Notes: a model not told the origin generated them from the letters alone. A stretch of DNA of 64,000 bases from Symbiodinium microadriaticum (GCA_001939145.1 LSRX01000487.1:200437-264436), one strand, 5' to 3'. Counted from the first letter of the stretch, positions 42,119 through 52,479 are shown. Numbers and translations are program-made.

Positions 42119-42360
42119 TGCAGCTCACACCGCAATGCTGCTGCACCTAAGGCTTTTTCGGGGAGCCTGCAAGATGGTGGCAAGTTGTTCTAAACATGCG
42201 GCCGAGATTCTGGCTGCTAGCCGCCGGGTGCAAACGATGCTTCGGTCCTGCTCGGAGAACACCGGCGCGTCAATTGCAAGGCGATTGTCTCGTGCATTGT
42301 CGCACCGTCGCATGGCTAAACATACGGAAGAGCTTTGGCTCTGCAATGACCCATTGCCAA
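42119..42360 (+). CDS. possible exon, unknown protein
   Basis: Reads AMLLHLRLFRGACKMVASCS, then KHAAEILAASRRVQTMLRSC and RALSHRRMAKHTEELWLCN. Helical, basic and coding-like. It may belong to the nucleotidyltransferase transcript or stand alone. Confidence 0.35.
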
Positions 42361-42589
42361 ACCCCGCATGTGCAACATGTACTAGTGATTTGGAGGGCGT
42401 ATTTGTTCACTCCCGTGTTTTTGTTTGCTCCTTTTCTTTGGGCCATTTTTTCTTGAACTTTGGCGAGTTTAAAGGTTTGGCGAGAGGCTGGCTGTCCTTT
42501 AAAAGGTTTGGCTTGAAGGTGGTCCTCTGGCCCTCTGGTCCCGCGGTCTCCTGGTCCTGCGGCCCCGCCGGCTAAACCCATCGTACAGG

Positions 42590-43080
42590 CGATGCGTTTG
42601 CAAATGGGAGGGGCTGCACCCCCAACCCCCCGCTTCTAAACAGTGCAGGCTTGCTTTGCAGTGCATCGTACCATCAAGAACACAACCCATCGCAGCCCTT
42701 GCAGAACCCATGATGCAAGCCTTGTATGTTGCAATTGGGGGGGGCGGGGGGGCTGCGCCTGCCCAACCCCCTCGTTTAACCCGCGCAAGCTTACTTTCAA
42801 GAACATCCCGCCATTAAAAAGAAACGTGTCAAGCACAGAACGCTTCTGGAACCTTTCAAAGACTGTCGTGCAGGCATGGTCCAGGTTTTTGCCTCTGCTA
42901 AACCGCGCAAACTGGTTTGAAGGAGCATCGTGTCATGAAGAACAGAACCCATCTCAGCACGTTCAGAACCCATGATACAGGCCTTGTGTTTGCTGCAAAT
43001 TTGCAAAGTCTTAGTGGGCGCAGGCCCACCCCAAGTACGTGTCATTACCGTGAAATAACCAATTTTACGGCAACACGGTC
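42590..43080. repeat. diverged repeat units with GGGGG and AGAACCCATGATRCA motifs
   Basis: The phrases AGAACCCATGATGCAAGCCT (about 42703) and AGAACCCATGATACAGGCCT (about 42963), each preceded by CCATC...CATCAAGAACA-like words and followed by a G-rich or C-rich stretch, indicate a diverged direct repeat of roughly 260 bp. Confidence 0.6.
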
Positions 43081-43317
43081 TGGTTTAACACTGATGAGGT
43101 TTGGGCGATTGCACGATAGACGCTTCGCAGCCTTGGGCTCCGCTTGGCGGTGGAGCTCCGCTTTGCGGGCGGCTGCCGCAGACCAGATGCGCTTCTTTCT
43201 TTGTTTTGAGCCACACTGCAATCCTTTGCGGCATGCTTTGTCGTCTTGCAGCTGTCTGTGTTGTGATCATGGCAAAAGGCTCCTGAAGGGCCAGCGGCAG
43301 TTACAAAGGAATTCCAA

Positions 43318-43460
43318 GCCAAGAACTTCAGCTCCTTAGATGCCATGAAGCCAGAACTTCAGCTTCTTAGATGCCACGAAGCCAGAACTTCAGCTCTTTA
43401 GATGCCACGAAGCCAGAACTTCAGCTCCTTAGATGCCATAAGCTGGAAGCTCAGCTCTTT
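43318..43460. repeat. 31-bp tandem array, about four copies
   Basis: Units of CAGCTCCTTAGATGCCATGA followed by AGCCAGAACTT repeat with one to three substitutions each and end in a decayed copy. The array ends about 20 bp before the start codon of the MULE-like transposase, so it may be the element's subterminal repeat or promoter region. Confidence 0.85.
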
Positions 43461-43478
43461 GCTAGTTAGAGTAGAGAG

Positions 43479-44804
43479 ATGTTCGCCCTCTTGCTGCGCT
43501 CCATCCTGCTGCTATGGTGGGTCTGTTTGGCGGAGCCTTCGGTGCCTCCAGTGTTTGCACGCCCTAGCAGCCCGAGCACGACTTCTTCTGGCACTGCTTC
43601 GGGCCTTGTAGATGCTCTGGGTCGCCGAGCAAGGCGTCTCCTCACGATCCAGTTGAACGCTGTGTGGGGCCATCGTTACGGTCGTGGCACTCCTGCAGCA
43701 AAGCTTTGGAGACGTGGCTTGGACCGCGTCCGTCCCAGGTTCCGCTCACGCCGGCGGGTTGGAGGTGGCTTTTTGACCATGGTCTTCAAACGGCTTTGCG
43801 GCTATGTTGGGGTCAGGATAGGCGAGGCCTCCAATCCAGGTCCTGGCGCGGGAGCTGCAGATTCTTTGGCGTCTAGCAGTGGCACAGTCGACTCCCCGTC
43901 GAAACGTACCCGCCGTCGGCTCGAGTACGTCGATTACGACGAGGCCAGCTTCAGTGGCGACAGTCTTGCGCTTCATGAGTCGTCTGCGAAGGTCCTGCGG
44001 AGTGCTGCGAGACAGTGGGCCCAGAACAAGGGTTTGGTAGTTGGCACCTTCAGCAGCCCAAGCATGACTCCCACAGATCACTGGCAGTGCACATGCTTGT
44101 GTCATAAGCATGAGAGGTGCCATGCCGCCCAAGGCACATGCTACACGTTTGTGGGTATTCTGGAAAGATCCGTGTATCGTCTCTCCATCCAGAAGGCTGG
44201 AACTTGCGGCGATGACCTGCGCAAGAGTCGCGCGGGCGCTACAAAACTTTACAAGGACGACCAACCCACGGTGGCCGAGAGGCAGCAAGTCCTCGGGGCG
44301 ATGAAGGAGCTACTGTCAACCCAGCGCAAGGCCACTCCTGGAGCAGTGGTGAAGCGACTGGAGGCGAAGGGTACTTCTGTGGCAGCTGTCAGGGTGAAGG
44401 CTATACTCCGCGCCAGAAGAATGGCTGAGGGCCCTGGTCTCCTAGAGTTTGTCGAAAGCCAGGAGACTTTTGAGGAATTTATCAAGACAGTGCCCGCCAG
44501 CGACATGTCCTTCTGCCACTTGCAGAGGCAGTCGTTTCAATGGGTTGCCACGTTGACGGGCTTCCTGGATGCCCTGCAGGCCTTGATGCCAGAGAATGCT
44601 GAGTCCGCCAAGATCTTTATAACTGCTGACTTTACTTTCAGGCTGACGGTGATGAACCACTCTTACGGAATAATCAGCACTTTGTTTGCAGAGTCATGTG
44701 TCAGTCGTTTTTGTTGGGGCAAAGTGGCAGGAAACGAGGGTAGCTTCTTTACTCAGACTCAGGTGTACGTGTGTTTCGCCGACTCAAGTCCACCTACGCC
44801 GTGA
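43479..44804 (+). CDS. MULE-type transposase, N-terminal part
   Basis: Opens with ATG and a hydrophobic leader (MFALLLRSILLLWWVCLAEP). Residues 113-122 are RIGEASNPGP, a motif I know from many dinoflagellate predicted proteins, several of them linked to mobile elements. A Cys/His cluster HWQCTCLCHKHERCHAAQGTC (about 201-221) may bind zinc. Residues 285-312 resemble the domain before the MULE catalytic core. IFITADFTFRLTVMNHSYGI (Asp384) matches the first catalytic Asp of MULE transposases (D-x-T-F). The reading then continues in other frames (44.7-46.5 kb), so introns or frameshifts interrupt the core. The frame stops at 44802-44804. Confidence 0.65.
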   Translation: MFALLLRSILLLWWVCLAEPSVPPVFARPSSPSTTSSGTASGLVDALGRRARRLLTIQLNAVWGHRYGRGTPAAKLWRRGLDRVRPRFRSRRRVGGGFLTMVFKRLCGYVGVRIGEASNPGPGAGAADSLASSSGTVDSPSKRTRRRLEYVDYDEASFSGDSLALHESSAKVLRSAARQWAQNKGLVVGTFSSPSMTPTDHWQCTCLCHKHERCHAAQGTCYTFVGILERSVYRLSIQKAGTCGDDLRKSRAGATKLYKDDQPTVAERQQVLGAMKELLSTQRKATPGAVVKRLEAKGTSVAAVRVKAILRARRMAEGPGLLEFVESQETFEEFIKTVPASDMSFCHLQRQSFQWVATLTGFLDALQALMPENAESAKIFITADFTFRLTVMNHSYGIISTLFAESCVSRFCWGKVAGNEGSFFTQTQVYVCFADSSPPTP

Positions 44805-46549
44805 CAACATGGCCATTGATCCTGGCTTGCGCTCCATCAGAAGATACGAGTATCTACCTTCACATGTTCCGGGCACTGCGTGACGCTCTGGAGCAGCGTT
44901 CTCTTCCACTACCAGTACAGTTGCATCTCGAAGCTTGCCTGCAAGCACACATGCATGCATGCGGACGCGGCCATGTACAGGACAGAGCTTTTCATATTCG
45001 AATCAACTGAGGATTGGAGCGACAAATCAAAAGCAGCCGCTGCTGAAATCTTTCCTGGAGTGCCTCTTCGCCGAGGTATAGAGCATCTCAAACGGAATCT
45101 CCGGTCGAACCAAACGCAAGGCAAACGAGGCCCCAGAAAGTCGAAGGCGAAGGCCCTTGCCAAGGCTCAGGCGAAGGCGAAAGCACTTCCACGACCGGCC
45201 CCACGACCAGCACCTCATTTGTCCTCAAGGTCCATTTGGGCGGCGATCAATGTGATTACAGAGATCATGTACATGCCTTCAAAAACGATGATGCACGTTG
45301 CTTTGGAATGCTTTCTTGACTGGGTGCGTCTGCAGTGGGGCGAGCAGCAGTGGCACGACTATTTTGTTCGTGAGTATGTTGATCGGTGCACTTTGTCCGA
45401 TGCGGATCAGCGAACTTTTGGCCGTCGAGAGCTCTTCATGCCTCATTGGTGGAGGCAACTGCCGGCGCTGGAATCAACCAGGACACCCTGCCTCGCAGCA
45501 GGCAGCAGAACAACAGAACTCCAAGATAAAAAAAGACATACGTGAGCATGCTCCTGAACGCAAGCTTACCACGCACCAAGCTGTGGTCACCAGTATACAA
45601 GGCTGTTTACGGACCTGGCTTCGTCCTATCCAGGCGGTGGATGCTGCCAGCACGCTTTCCCCAGTGACGCTCATGGGCCTCCCGGGCGGCGTGCAGCTCT
45701 CTCGTCCAGACCGTCCGGACGCTTGGATGCTCGCCAAGGGCCGAGTGGTACGGAAACCGTGCAGCAACAAGCTGTTCTTCTTCCCCCCTATCAGCCGGTC
45801 CCTCTCTAAGATGAGACTCTGCAAGAAAACACTACCGTATGAACAGAAGTGCATCAAGGATGCCAAGTGCTTCGGTGGCAATTGTGATGTGGGAGTTTTG
45901 TTTCCTTATTTTGATTTCAGCGAGATTCCTGCATCACCTTCCTCAGGTACTTGTGTCTTCCGGTGGGTGCGCCGCGCAAGGTGCCGCCAGGGACTCTTGA
46001 AAGGATGCTCGCTTTGCTCCGCACGTTCAATGTCGACAAGCTCAAAGACTTGTTCCTCCAAGAAGGCTTCCTCACGCGAGAGGGCGAGTTGTTGAAGCGT
46101 GCCGGCTTTCGTTATTTTGGAACGTATGTCTGCTCAAAGGGCTTTCACAGTTCTATCCTCAGCGGTGGAGGGTTTGTGGTCTTGCCGTACTTGGGACGTG
46201 CTTAGCATAATCTCTTGTGGTCTGGGCTCTCGGAACTGGTCTCAAGTCCGTAAGTTACACGAACTTGAAATTCCTGCTGCTCAGGTTCCAGCGGCACGCG
46301 TATGCCAAGTTGTTCAACGAGTTCTGCCTGACGTGGATGTCAAATGCCACCAAAGACTTCAGGTGCTCCTGTTTCCTTTGGACGTGGCGAGGGCATTGTC
46401 CTCATATCTACATAGCCCAGGATTTTTTCCAAGAGCGTTCTTGGGTTGGAAGTCCAATACCGGTGGTGGTTGCATCGGGCAGAAGCCAGGCGCCTGGAAG
46501 TGATGATGAGGACAACCCGCGAGCTTCAAAGCGTATACGCCGATGACAG
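44782..46549 (+). pseudogene. MULE-type transposase, core and SWIM zinc finger in several frames
   Basis: Continuation of the element. 44782-44890 reads LKSTYAVTTWPLILACAPSE (MULE consensus P-L-x-x-A-x-x-x-S-E) and DTSIYLHMFRALRDALEQ. 44940-45540 reads FESTEDWSDKSKAAAAEIFP then GIEHLKRNLRSN, matching the D-x-x-x-A-x-x-x-x-F-P and E-H-x-x-x-N steps, and later HDYFVREYVDRCTLSDADQR. 45951-46205 reads LERMLALLRTFNVDKLKDLF. 46217-46546 reads LFNEFCLTWMSNATKDFRCS then CFLWTWRGHCPHIYIAQDFF, where C-x-C...C-x-H is a SWIM zinc finger, typical of MULE transposases. It ends in an acidic-basic tail (GSDDEDNPRASKRIRR). At least four frame changes may be introns, but decay is as likely. Confidence 0.6.
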
Positions 46550-46669
46550 CAATGCCATTTGCTGACTTCAGCTCCAGTTTCCAAGAAAGTTGCTGCTTCC
46601 CGGAGCGGGCGTCGCGTGGAATGAAATGCGTGATTGAAGCAATCATGTTGCTGTAGTTTTTGCATGAGG

Positions 46670-47366
46670 TTTGCGTTGCCCTGCTGCTTCACATGTTCGC
46701 ATGTGCAGGCGGCACGGCGAGCGCCGCCCGGCATGGTGCGGGGAAAACACCGAACTCCCCTCAACTCTCCTGAGCTCCCTGCTGGCCACGAGGCCAGCGT
46801 TGGCACGGAGGCTTCTCGTGCTGGTGGATTTGCGAAACTCTTCTCAGGTTGTCTCCGTCTCTTCTGCGTCTGCGGGTACCTTGGAGGTGGAGCTCCAAGC
46901 TTCGATGCCAGTGGTAGTCACGAATATACACATGTGCCAGGAAGATGCCGGCTTTTTCAGCGATCCTGATGAGCTCGTGCCGCCGAGAAAGAAGGTCTGC
47001 CGTGCACTCTTGAAGCATTCCCGCAAGTGCCTGAACTGGGGACCTGACGAGGCTCGCGTGAGCCCTGCCACCCACGAGGCCCTCACGGATTGCAGAGATG
47101 CCCTGACCATGTTACTGTTGCAGAAGGCGATGTTCGCGGATAAGCAAGACAAAGCGGACGAGCCAAGCAAGAACCTCAATTTTTTCATGATACTGCTGAA
47201 GGTGGTCGTTTGCTGTGCGTGTTCAGGTCCAAAGCGCAGCCCGACGTCACCCACAGTCTTCCTCCCAGTCGTAGCTGTGCCAGCTCTGCCAGTGCACGTG
47301 CACCGCTTGGCAGGAGATCGCCCCTCCAAGTTCTTCAGCGTCAGCATAGTGCTTAGGGAACCATAA
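46670..47366 (+). CDS. exon(s) of unknown protein
   Basis: Open for 231 codons. Best section: LARRLLVLVDLRNSSQVVSV, then VVVTNIHMCQEDAGFFSDPD, ELVPPRKKVCRALLKHSRKC and DCRDALTMLLLQKAMFADKQ. The composition is clearly protein-like up to about 47200. The tail beyond is less convincing. No family is recognised. It follows the MULE element by only ~120 bp, so it may be part of the element or host sequence. Confidence 0.45.
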
Positions 47367-47484
47367 TCATCAATCAATATATGCCTTGTGGAGTGCTCCT
47401 GCTCGAGGAAGAGTGTGTCGACCTTCCTTCCAGCAAGGCTGGCCACGCAGACTGTCTGAACCATGAGTTAAATGCTGTAGAGCC

Positions 47485-47802
47485 GTGCTGCACGGCAAGG
47501 TGAGGCCTAGGCAGGAGGCCAAGCATCTCCTGGTGCAGCCCGGTGGCTGCTTTGCAAAGAAGATCTTAGTGCCGGAACCTATTCTGCTTGCATTGCTTCG
47601 AGATGGAAAGCTGGAGCTGTTGCAGACGGAAGTCGGTGAGCAGTATGCCTGGACGAGCGGAGCCTCTTCTGGAGAGCAATGGGCGGCCCTGTTGTCTCTC
47701 TGGCCAGAGACAGATCCAGCTTTCAACAGGGTCGTGGCACTTGCTGAACATTCAGTCCTCGAGACGCAGAACCGGGAGGACCTGCATGGCGTCAGACTGT
47801 AG
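47485..47802 (+). CDS. exon of unknown protein
   Basis: Reads LHGKVRPRQEAKHLLVQPGG, then CFAKKILVPEPILLALLRDG and KLELLQTEVGEQYAWTSGAS, with an acidic C-terminal part ending at TAG. Strong coding composition. It probably continues the gene at 46.67-47.37 kb after an intron. Confidence 0.5.
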   Translation: MLHGKVRPRQEAKHLLVQPGGCFAKKILVPEPILLALLRDGKLELLQTEVGEQYAWTSGASSGEQWAALLSLWPETDPAFNRVVALAEHSVLETQNREDLHGVRL

Positions 47803-47855
47803 CAGCTCACGCTTGCTCACGCGCTGTCACCGTGTAACCGTCGAGTCGCCTGCTT

Positions 47856-48140
47856 ATCAGGAAGAAGATGCGTGCAAGGCACTTGCACGTCGCATCAGCT
47901 GCCGCTGGCAACCCAGAGTTCGCAGGAGTTGCATCGCAGTCGCGTGCTGCATGCCATTCCAAGGTGTTGCAGAGCGCAAGTGGGGAGGACGTGCCTGCAT
48001 GGACGAGGTCGGGGCGGGGTAAGCTTTTTAACACTGTCGGTGGACATTGGCAGGAGCCGTTGATCATGGATGGGGACGAGGCAACTGCAAACACAGCAGA
48101 GTCTTCACCCCCTGAAACCCTAAACCCCCGTGCACGATGA
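47856..48140 (+). CDS. exon of unknown protein
   Basis: Reads ARHLHVASAAAGNPEFAGVA then SQSRAACHSKVLQSASGEDV and, after a possible junction, QEPLIMDGDEATANTAESSP. Coding-like. The end (CCCTGAAACCCTAAACCCCC at 48109-48128) contains telomere-like words. Confidence 0.4.
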   Translation: MRKKMRARHLHVASAAAGNPEFAGVASQSRAACHSKVLQSASGEDVPAWTRSGRGKLFNTVGGHWQEPLIMDGDEATANTAESSPPETLNPRAR

Positions 48141-48349
48141 CTTGCAACACAGGACGATCTGCCGCTCAGCATCGTTTTCTCGAAGTTATGCCGTGCAGTG
48201 GACGCAGATACGACCAAGAAGGTCGGGTGGGTTGATGTATTTTTTTTACCTGGGTCTTGATGTTCTGCTTCCACCGATGTGCGTCTCGATTGAGTGCTTG
48301 TGGAATCGGATGGGGAATGGCTGGTTTTGATGTGTTCTGCTGCCACTGA

Positions 48350-49660
48350 AAACTCGGTACGCGGATCTCGGGTGTGACTGCCAGCAGTGAATGCCGAAAG
48401 TCAGTACTCGGTACGTGGATCTCGCGTGTGTGGCGCATGAAGCGCTTCAAAGGCCCGCAACCGTGTGAGTGACGAAACGGCCCTGGTTTTGCGGCCTTTA
48501 GGCTTTGAAAACTCCAAAACGCGGGCCATTTTGTCACCCCTGTGTGGTCCCCTTTTTGCCTCTCTGCAAGCCTGACAACTCGGTACGTGGATCTCGGGTG
48601 TGACGGCCAGCGGTGAGTGCCGCAAGTCAGAACTCGGTACGTGGATCTCGCGTGTGTGGCGCACATAAAGCGCTTCGAAATTGAACGCTGGGCCCGCAAC
48701 AGAGTGAGTGACAAAACGGCCCTGGTTTTGTGGCCTTTAGGCTTCGAAAACTCCAAAACGCAGGCCATTTTGTCACTCCTGTGCGGTCCCTGCTTGCCCC
48801 TCTGTAAGCCTAGCAACGGCCCCCCCCCGGGAATGACAAAACGGCCCTGGTTTTGCGATCGTTAGGCTTCGAAAACTCCAAAACACGCAGGCCATTTTGT
48901 CACTCCTGTGCGGTCCCTAAAAGTCAGAATGACATAACGTGCCTGGTATTGTGGTTTGAGGGATTGGAAAATTCAAAATGCAGGCCATTTTGTCAGTGCT
49001 GTGCGGTCCCTACAAACCCAACAACGGCCTGCGCGCGAATGACAAAAGGGCCCTGGTTTTGCTGCCTGTAGGCTGCGAAAACTCCAAAACGCGGGCCATT
49101 TTGTCACTCCTGTGCGGTCCCTATATGCCTCTCTACAAGCCATTACAAGCCCAGCAACGGCCCCTGCGGGAATGACAAAACGGCTCTGGTTTTGTGGTTT
49201 TGGGGCTTGGAAAACTCCAAAATGCAGGCCATCTTGACACTCCTATGCGGTCCCTATGCCTGTCTGCAAGCCAAGCAACGGCACCTGCGAGAATGACGAA
49301 AGGATCCCTCGATTTGTTGAAATTGCATGTGTGTTTAATCATCCGTTGCATGTGTGACTGCTGACACTTAGCGCTCTGGTAGACAAATCAAAAGGCGTGC
49401 GCATGCCATGGTACAGTAAGATCTATATACTATCACTTGAACGGGTATATTACATCATCAGTGCGTGTGCAGTGGATATCCTATTCTATAGAAATTTCCA
49501 AAACGCAGGCCATTTTGTCACTCCCACGCAGCCCTGGGCCTCCCGCCCAGCAACCGCACCCGCAAAAATGACAAACGGGCCCTGGTTTTGCGCCCGTTCC
49601 ATGCGGGCCCTGTGCCTGCCCAGCAACCGAATGCAAGCCCAGCAACCGGAAACGCAGGGA
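48350..49660. repeat. minisatellite, ~100-130-bp units plus 60-bp units
   Basis: A unit containing AACGGCCCTGGTTTTGCGGC, then CTTCGAAAACTCCAAAACGC and GGCCATTTTGTCACTCCTGT, repeats at about 48475, 48715, 48840, 48940, 49045 and 49180, with decayed copies at 49495 and 49570. At the left are four copies of AACTCGGTACGTGGATCTCG (48352, 48412, 48571, 48630). The open frames here simply read the repeat. Confidence 0.88.
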
Positions 49661-49876
49661 CTTTCTAACCCTGGTGTCTGCTGTTTCATTTGGAGCCGTC
49701 CCCTTCCCCCGATATGTCAATGAAAAGATCCAGTCGAAATTTCTCGACTCGAAGACTGCTGGCGTTCAGTACGGCTACAGCTCTTGTAAAGGGCAGCACG
49801 GCAAGGGTGGTGTCCATTGTGTTGGGCGTACGTAGGTCATATTCTGCGTTTTTCGGTTGCGTTTCTTGGACCGCAG

Positions 49877-50100
49877 GACAGAGCTGTCGCACGTCTCGTC
49901 GATGCGTCAGCCCGTGCTCTCGAAGTGCCACTCCGCACGCCTGTGGTTGTGGTTACAAGAAGCGACATGTTGGAAATTCAACTGCCAGATGGCAAGAAGG
50001 CATGGGTAAACCATGCGGACGTGGACGAGCAGGCGGGGAAACTGGGCAAAGTCTTGGTGGGGGGGAGTGAAACTTTCGTTGTTGCACCACCCTCCCCTTT
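49877..50100 (+). CDS. exon of unknown protein
   Basis: After GGACCGCAG it reads DRAVARLVDASARALEVPLR, then TPVVVVTRSDMLEIQLPDGK and KAWVNHADVDEQAGKLGKVL. This alternation of strands and helix is clearly coding-like, and the middle (V-x-V-T-R-S-D-M-L-E-I-Q-L-P-D-G) looks like a small beta-domain. No family is assigned. Same strand as the H3-like gene 330 bp downstream and could be its upstream exon. Confidence 0.5.
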
Positions 50101-50404
50101 CAGCATGGGGTGTAGAGTCCTACAGCAAGTGAAGCATGCAATGAAGCTAGGGAGCCCTAAACCGATTTCTTGTGATCTGAGCGGGTGTTGCAGGCGCGAG
50201 CCGCCGGGGCTCAAGACAACGAAGAGGACCAAACAACCCCAGACCTACATGTACACCATCTAGGAAATGGCTGATGAATCAGCTTTTCGTGTCTTTGCAT
50301 TTGTTCGGGTTCTGGCGGCTGCAGAGGGTTGTTCATAATTCGGAACCTTGAGCCCTGTGAAACTGTGAGGGCAAGAGAAATTGTCGATGATTACGGATCA
50401 TTGA

Positions 50405-51088
50405 TGCAAGTGCCCATCCGCACTCTTCTGTGTGTCTGGTGAGGACGAGGACAATTTTGCCCAGGAAGTCCAGGAAGCCTCTCCGAAACCCCATGATCCT
50501 GCCGCAGTCAGCAGAGTATTTCATGGAGGTGCCGGTCTTGCGTGTGTGGCAGAAGGTAGCCTGCAACGAGTCCAGAGCATGGTCGACTGCATGCAAGCCT
50601 CGGGACGAGAGCGCAGACGGTCAAGGTGTCGTGCTGCCGTGGAAGACATGGTGGCAGACGGCAAGCAAACAGAGCCTGTGATACCTTTGGCAAAATTTGA
50701 GCGGCTGGCCCAAGACACCTTGAAAGAGCTCCTTGAGCAAACTCCGGGCACCGTCGTTAGCAGACTCGGTCGAGATGCAGTGCTGGCCTTGCAAGTTGCC
50801 GCAGAAGCGGCTCTGGAGTTGCTCATGGCAGATGCGCTTACGATGTGCGAGCACAGGAACCGTCAGACCGTGCATGTCCAAGACATGCGTGCGGTTATTT
50901 TGTTTCGGCAGCGGTGGGGTGATCCTCTCTACATCCCCGCGCGAACAGCAGACGAAGATGAAGATGATAATCAGCCGGCCCCCAGCGCTCCACCTGCCCG
51001 CATAGTTGACAAGAAAGAGTTCTGGCGGAAGGACTGCATGCCAGAGCAACCTACTGCAATCTCGGGCTCACATCGTGTTGAATCCTAA
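50405..51088 (+). CDS. divergent histone H3-fold protein (H3 variant / CENP-A-like)
   Basis: The open frame covers a ~70-residue unassigned part, a histone fold and an acidic tail. The fold reads IPLAKFERLAQDTLKELLEQ (alphaN/alpha1, H3 has FQRLVREIAQDF), then RDAVLALQVAAEAALELLMA (alpha2, H3 has [20 protein letters not shown]) and RQTVHVQDMRAVILFRQRWG (loop 2 and alpha3, H3 has KRVTIMPKDIQLARRIRGE). The conserved Leu-Gln and Ala-Glu-Ala of alpha2 and the Asp before alpha3 are kept. The canonical ARTKQTARKS tail is absent; instead the N-terminus begins acidic (EDEDNFAQEVQEAS). The C-terminus adds about 50 residues (ADEDEDDNQPAPSAPP...). The first ATG in the frame is at 50579, just before the fold, so either that is the start or an upstream exon supplies it. 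It may be a centromeric-type H3, a specialised variant or a transcription-factor-type histone fold. Confidence 0.72.
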   Translation, partial: CKCPSALFCVSGEDEDNFAQEVQEASPKPHDPAAVSRVFHGGAGLACVAEGSLQRVQSMVDCMQASGRERRRSRCRAAVEDMVADGKQTEPVIPLAKFERLAQDTLKELLEQTPGTVVSRLGRDAVLALQVAAEAALELLMADALTMCEHRNRQTVHVQDMRAVILFRQRWGDPLYIPARTADEDEDDNQPAPSAPPARIVDKKEFWRKDCMPEQPTAISGSHRVES

Positions 51089-51417
51089 ACCTACTAACTG
51101 CACCAGTTGCAGGATGACAGAGATGTGCACGAACTGACAGCCAGGAGCCTACACACGAAACTTTGTGCCCTGAATGGATTCCTGGGATCTGACGTGGCAG
51201 CCTGATTCAGGTCCGAGAGATGAGATCCAAAGCGGCAAGTTTGGGCTTGCGTGTGCGTGCCAACAGATCCGACATGGAAAGTGTCTTGGCGAAGCAGGCG
51301 CCGAAGGGCAACCTCGTTGTATAGACTTACCGAAAGCAGCGATGAATTGAACATTTGTCGCACGGACTCTTTGCTGCTTTGCAACCCTGAGAAGCAAAAT
51401 GAAAATCAGTAGTAGCG

Positions 51418-51765
51418 CACATTAAGTGCTTCGAAGATGGACGCTGGGTATACAGATGTTGGCATTTCTTTCGGCTAGCGGTATAAGCTTCGACGAAGTC
51501 AAAACTCGGTATGCGATTCCCGGTGTAACGCGCATTCTATGCTTCGAAGATGCACGCTGGGTATACGGATCTTGGCATTTCTTTCGGCTAGCGGTGTAAG
51601 CTTCGAAAGTCAAAACTCGGTACGCGGATGTCGGGTGTTATGCGCATTCTATGCTTCGAAGATGCACGCTGGGTATACGGATCTTGGCATTTCTTTCGGC
51701 TAGCGGTATGAGCTTAGACGAAGTCAAAACTCGGTACGCGATTTTCGGGTGGAATGCGCATTAAC
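51418..51765. repeat. ~110-bp tandem repeat, three copies
   Basis: Units containing CTTCGAAGATGCACGCTGGG, then TTGGCATTTCTTTCGGCTAG and AAAACTCGGTACGCGGAT. They share the AACTCGGTACG word with the 48.35-48.65 kb repeat, so the two arrays are related and flank the H3-like gene. Confidence 0.85.
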
Positions 51766-52470
51766 CAAAGCTTAGTCCTCGATGCGTGGACCGCGGTTGT
51801 AGCCACAGGATCAAACCTCGGAACATGTGGATGTCGAATGGTTTTCAATACCCAGGGCATCGATTCATGCAACGGGAAAATACAGCGTCTACTTGGGGAT
51901 TCGGTTCCAAAAGGTGCTCTAGAATAGTTACTCTAGAATGCAATGAAAAGTACGTGAAACCCCAGCGTCCGCGGCATATCCTGAAATTTGAGCTTGCGCG
52001 ACCTGGAGACGAAAACACAGCGTCTACATGGGGATTGGCATCCGCTGATGTGTGTTTTCGCCACTGATGTGTAGTTCCTTGAAACAGCGTCCACATTGGG
52101 GTGATGTGTATTTGCGCCGACTGATGTGAGATAAACCCGCCACTTGTATAGACCTGCCTGGGAAGCTCAGTAAACTTCGTAGCCTGGACATGTTGCTGCT
52201 CTGCAACCTCTACAAGCAAAACGAGCAGTGCTAGCATGGACATGCTTTCGGCTGGAAACAGTTTCTTCAACCTCTGCTCTCTGTGCGGACACGAGCAACA
52301 ACAAAACGCGGCTTCCAGGAACCCGTTTCCGAGCTTCCCTCCGCCGCTGTTGTCCCGCAGAAGGCACATATTCTTGCAGGATCCTTCAATTTGGAGCTGG
52401 CAATTCCGACGTTTATCCCACTTGCCAGGAACCTGAAAATCTCGGAAAGCTGACGGTCGGGGTCCAAGTA
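51766..52470. other. short direct repeats, no gene recognised
   Basis: The word ACAGCGTCTACWTGGGGATT occurs at 51881 and 52017 with a related copy at 52085. Open frames on both strands lack motifs. Confidence 0.4.
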
Positions 52471-52479
52471 CGACGTGAC

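Noticed and set aside
48166..49175. Frames of 60-216 codons in the 48-49 kb minisatellite
   Set aside because: Their protein repeats simply mirror the DNA repeat in several frames; there is no reason to prefer any.
48100..49500. Dinoflagellate spliced-leader gene
   Set aside because: GGCCATTTTG words recall the leader (which contains CCATTTTGGCTCAAG), but the repeat reads CCATTTTGTCAC and no full leader was seen anywhere I looked.
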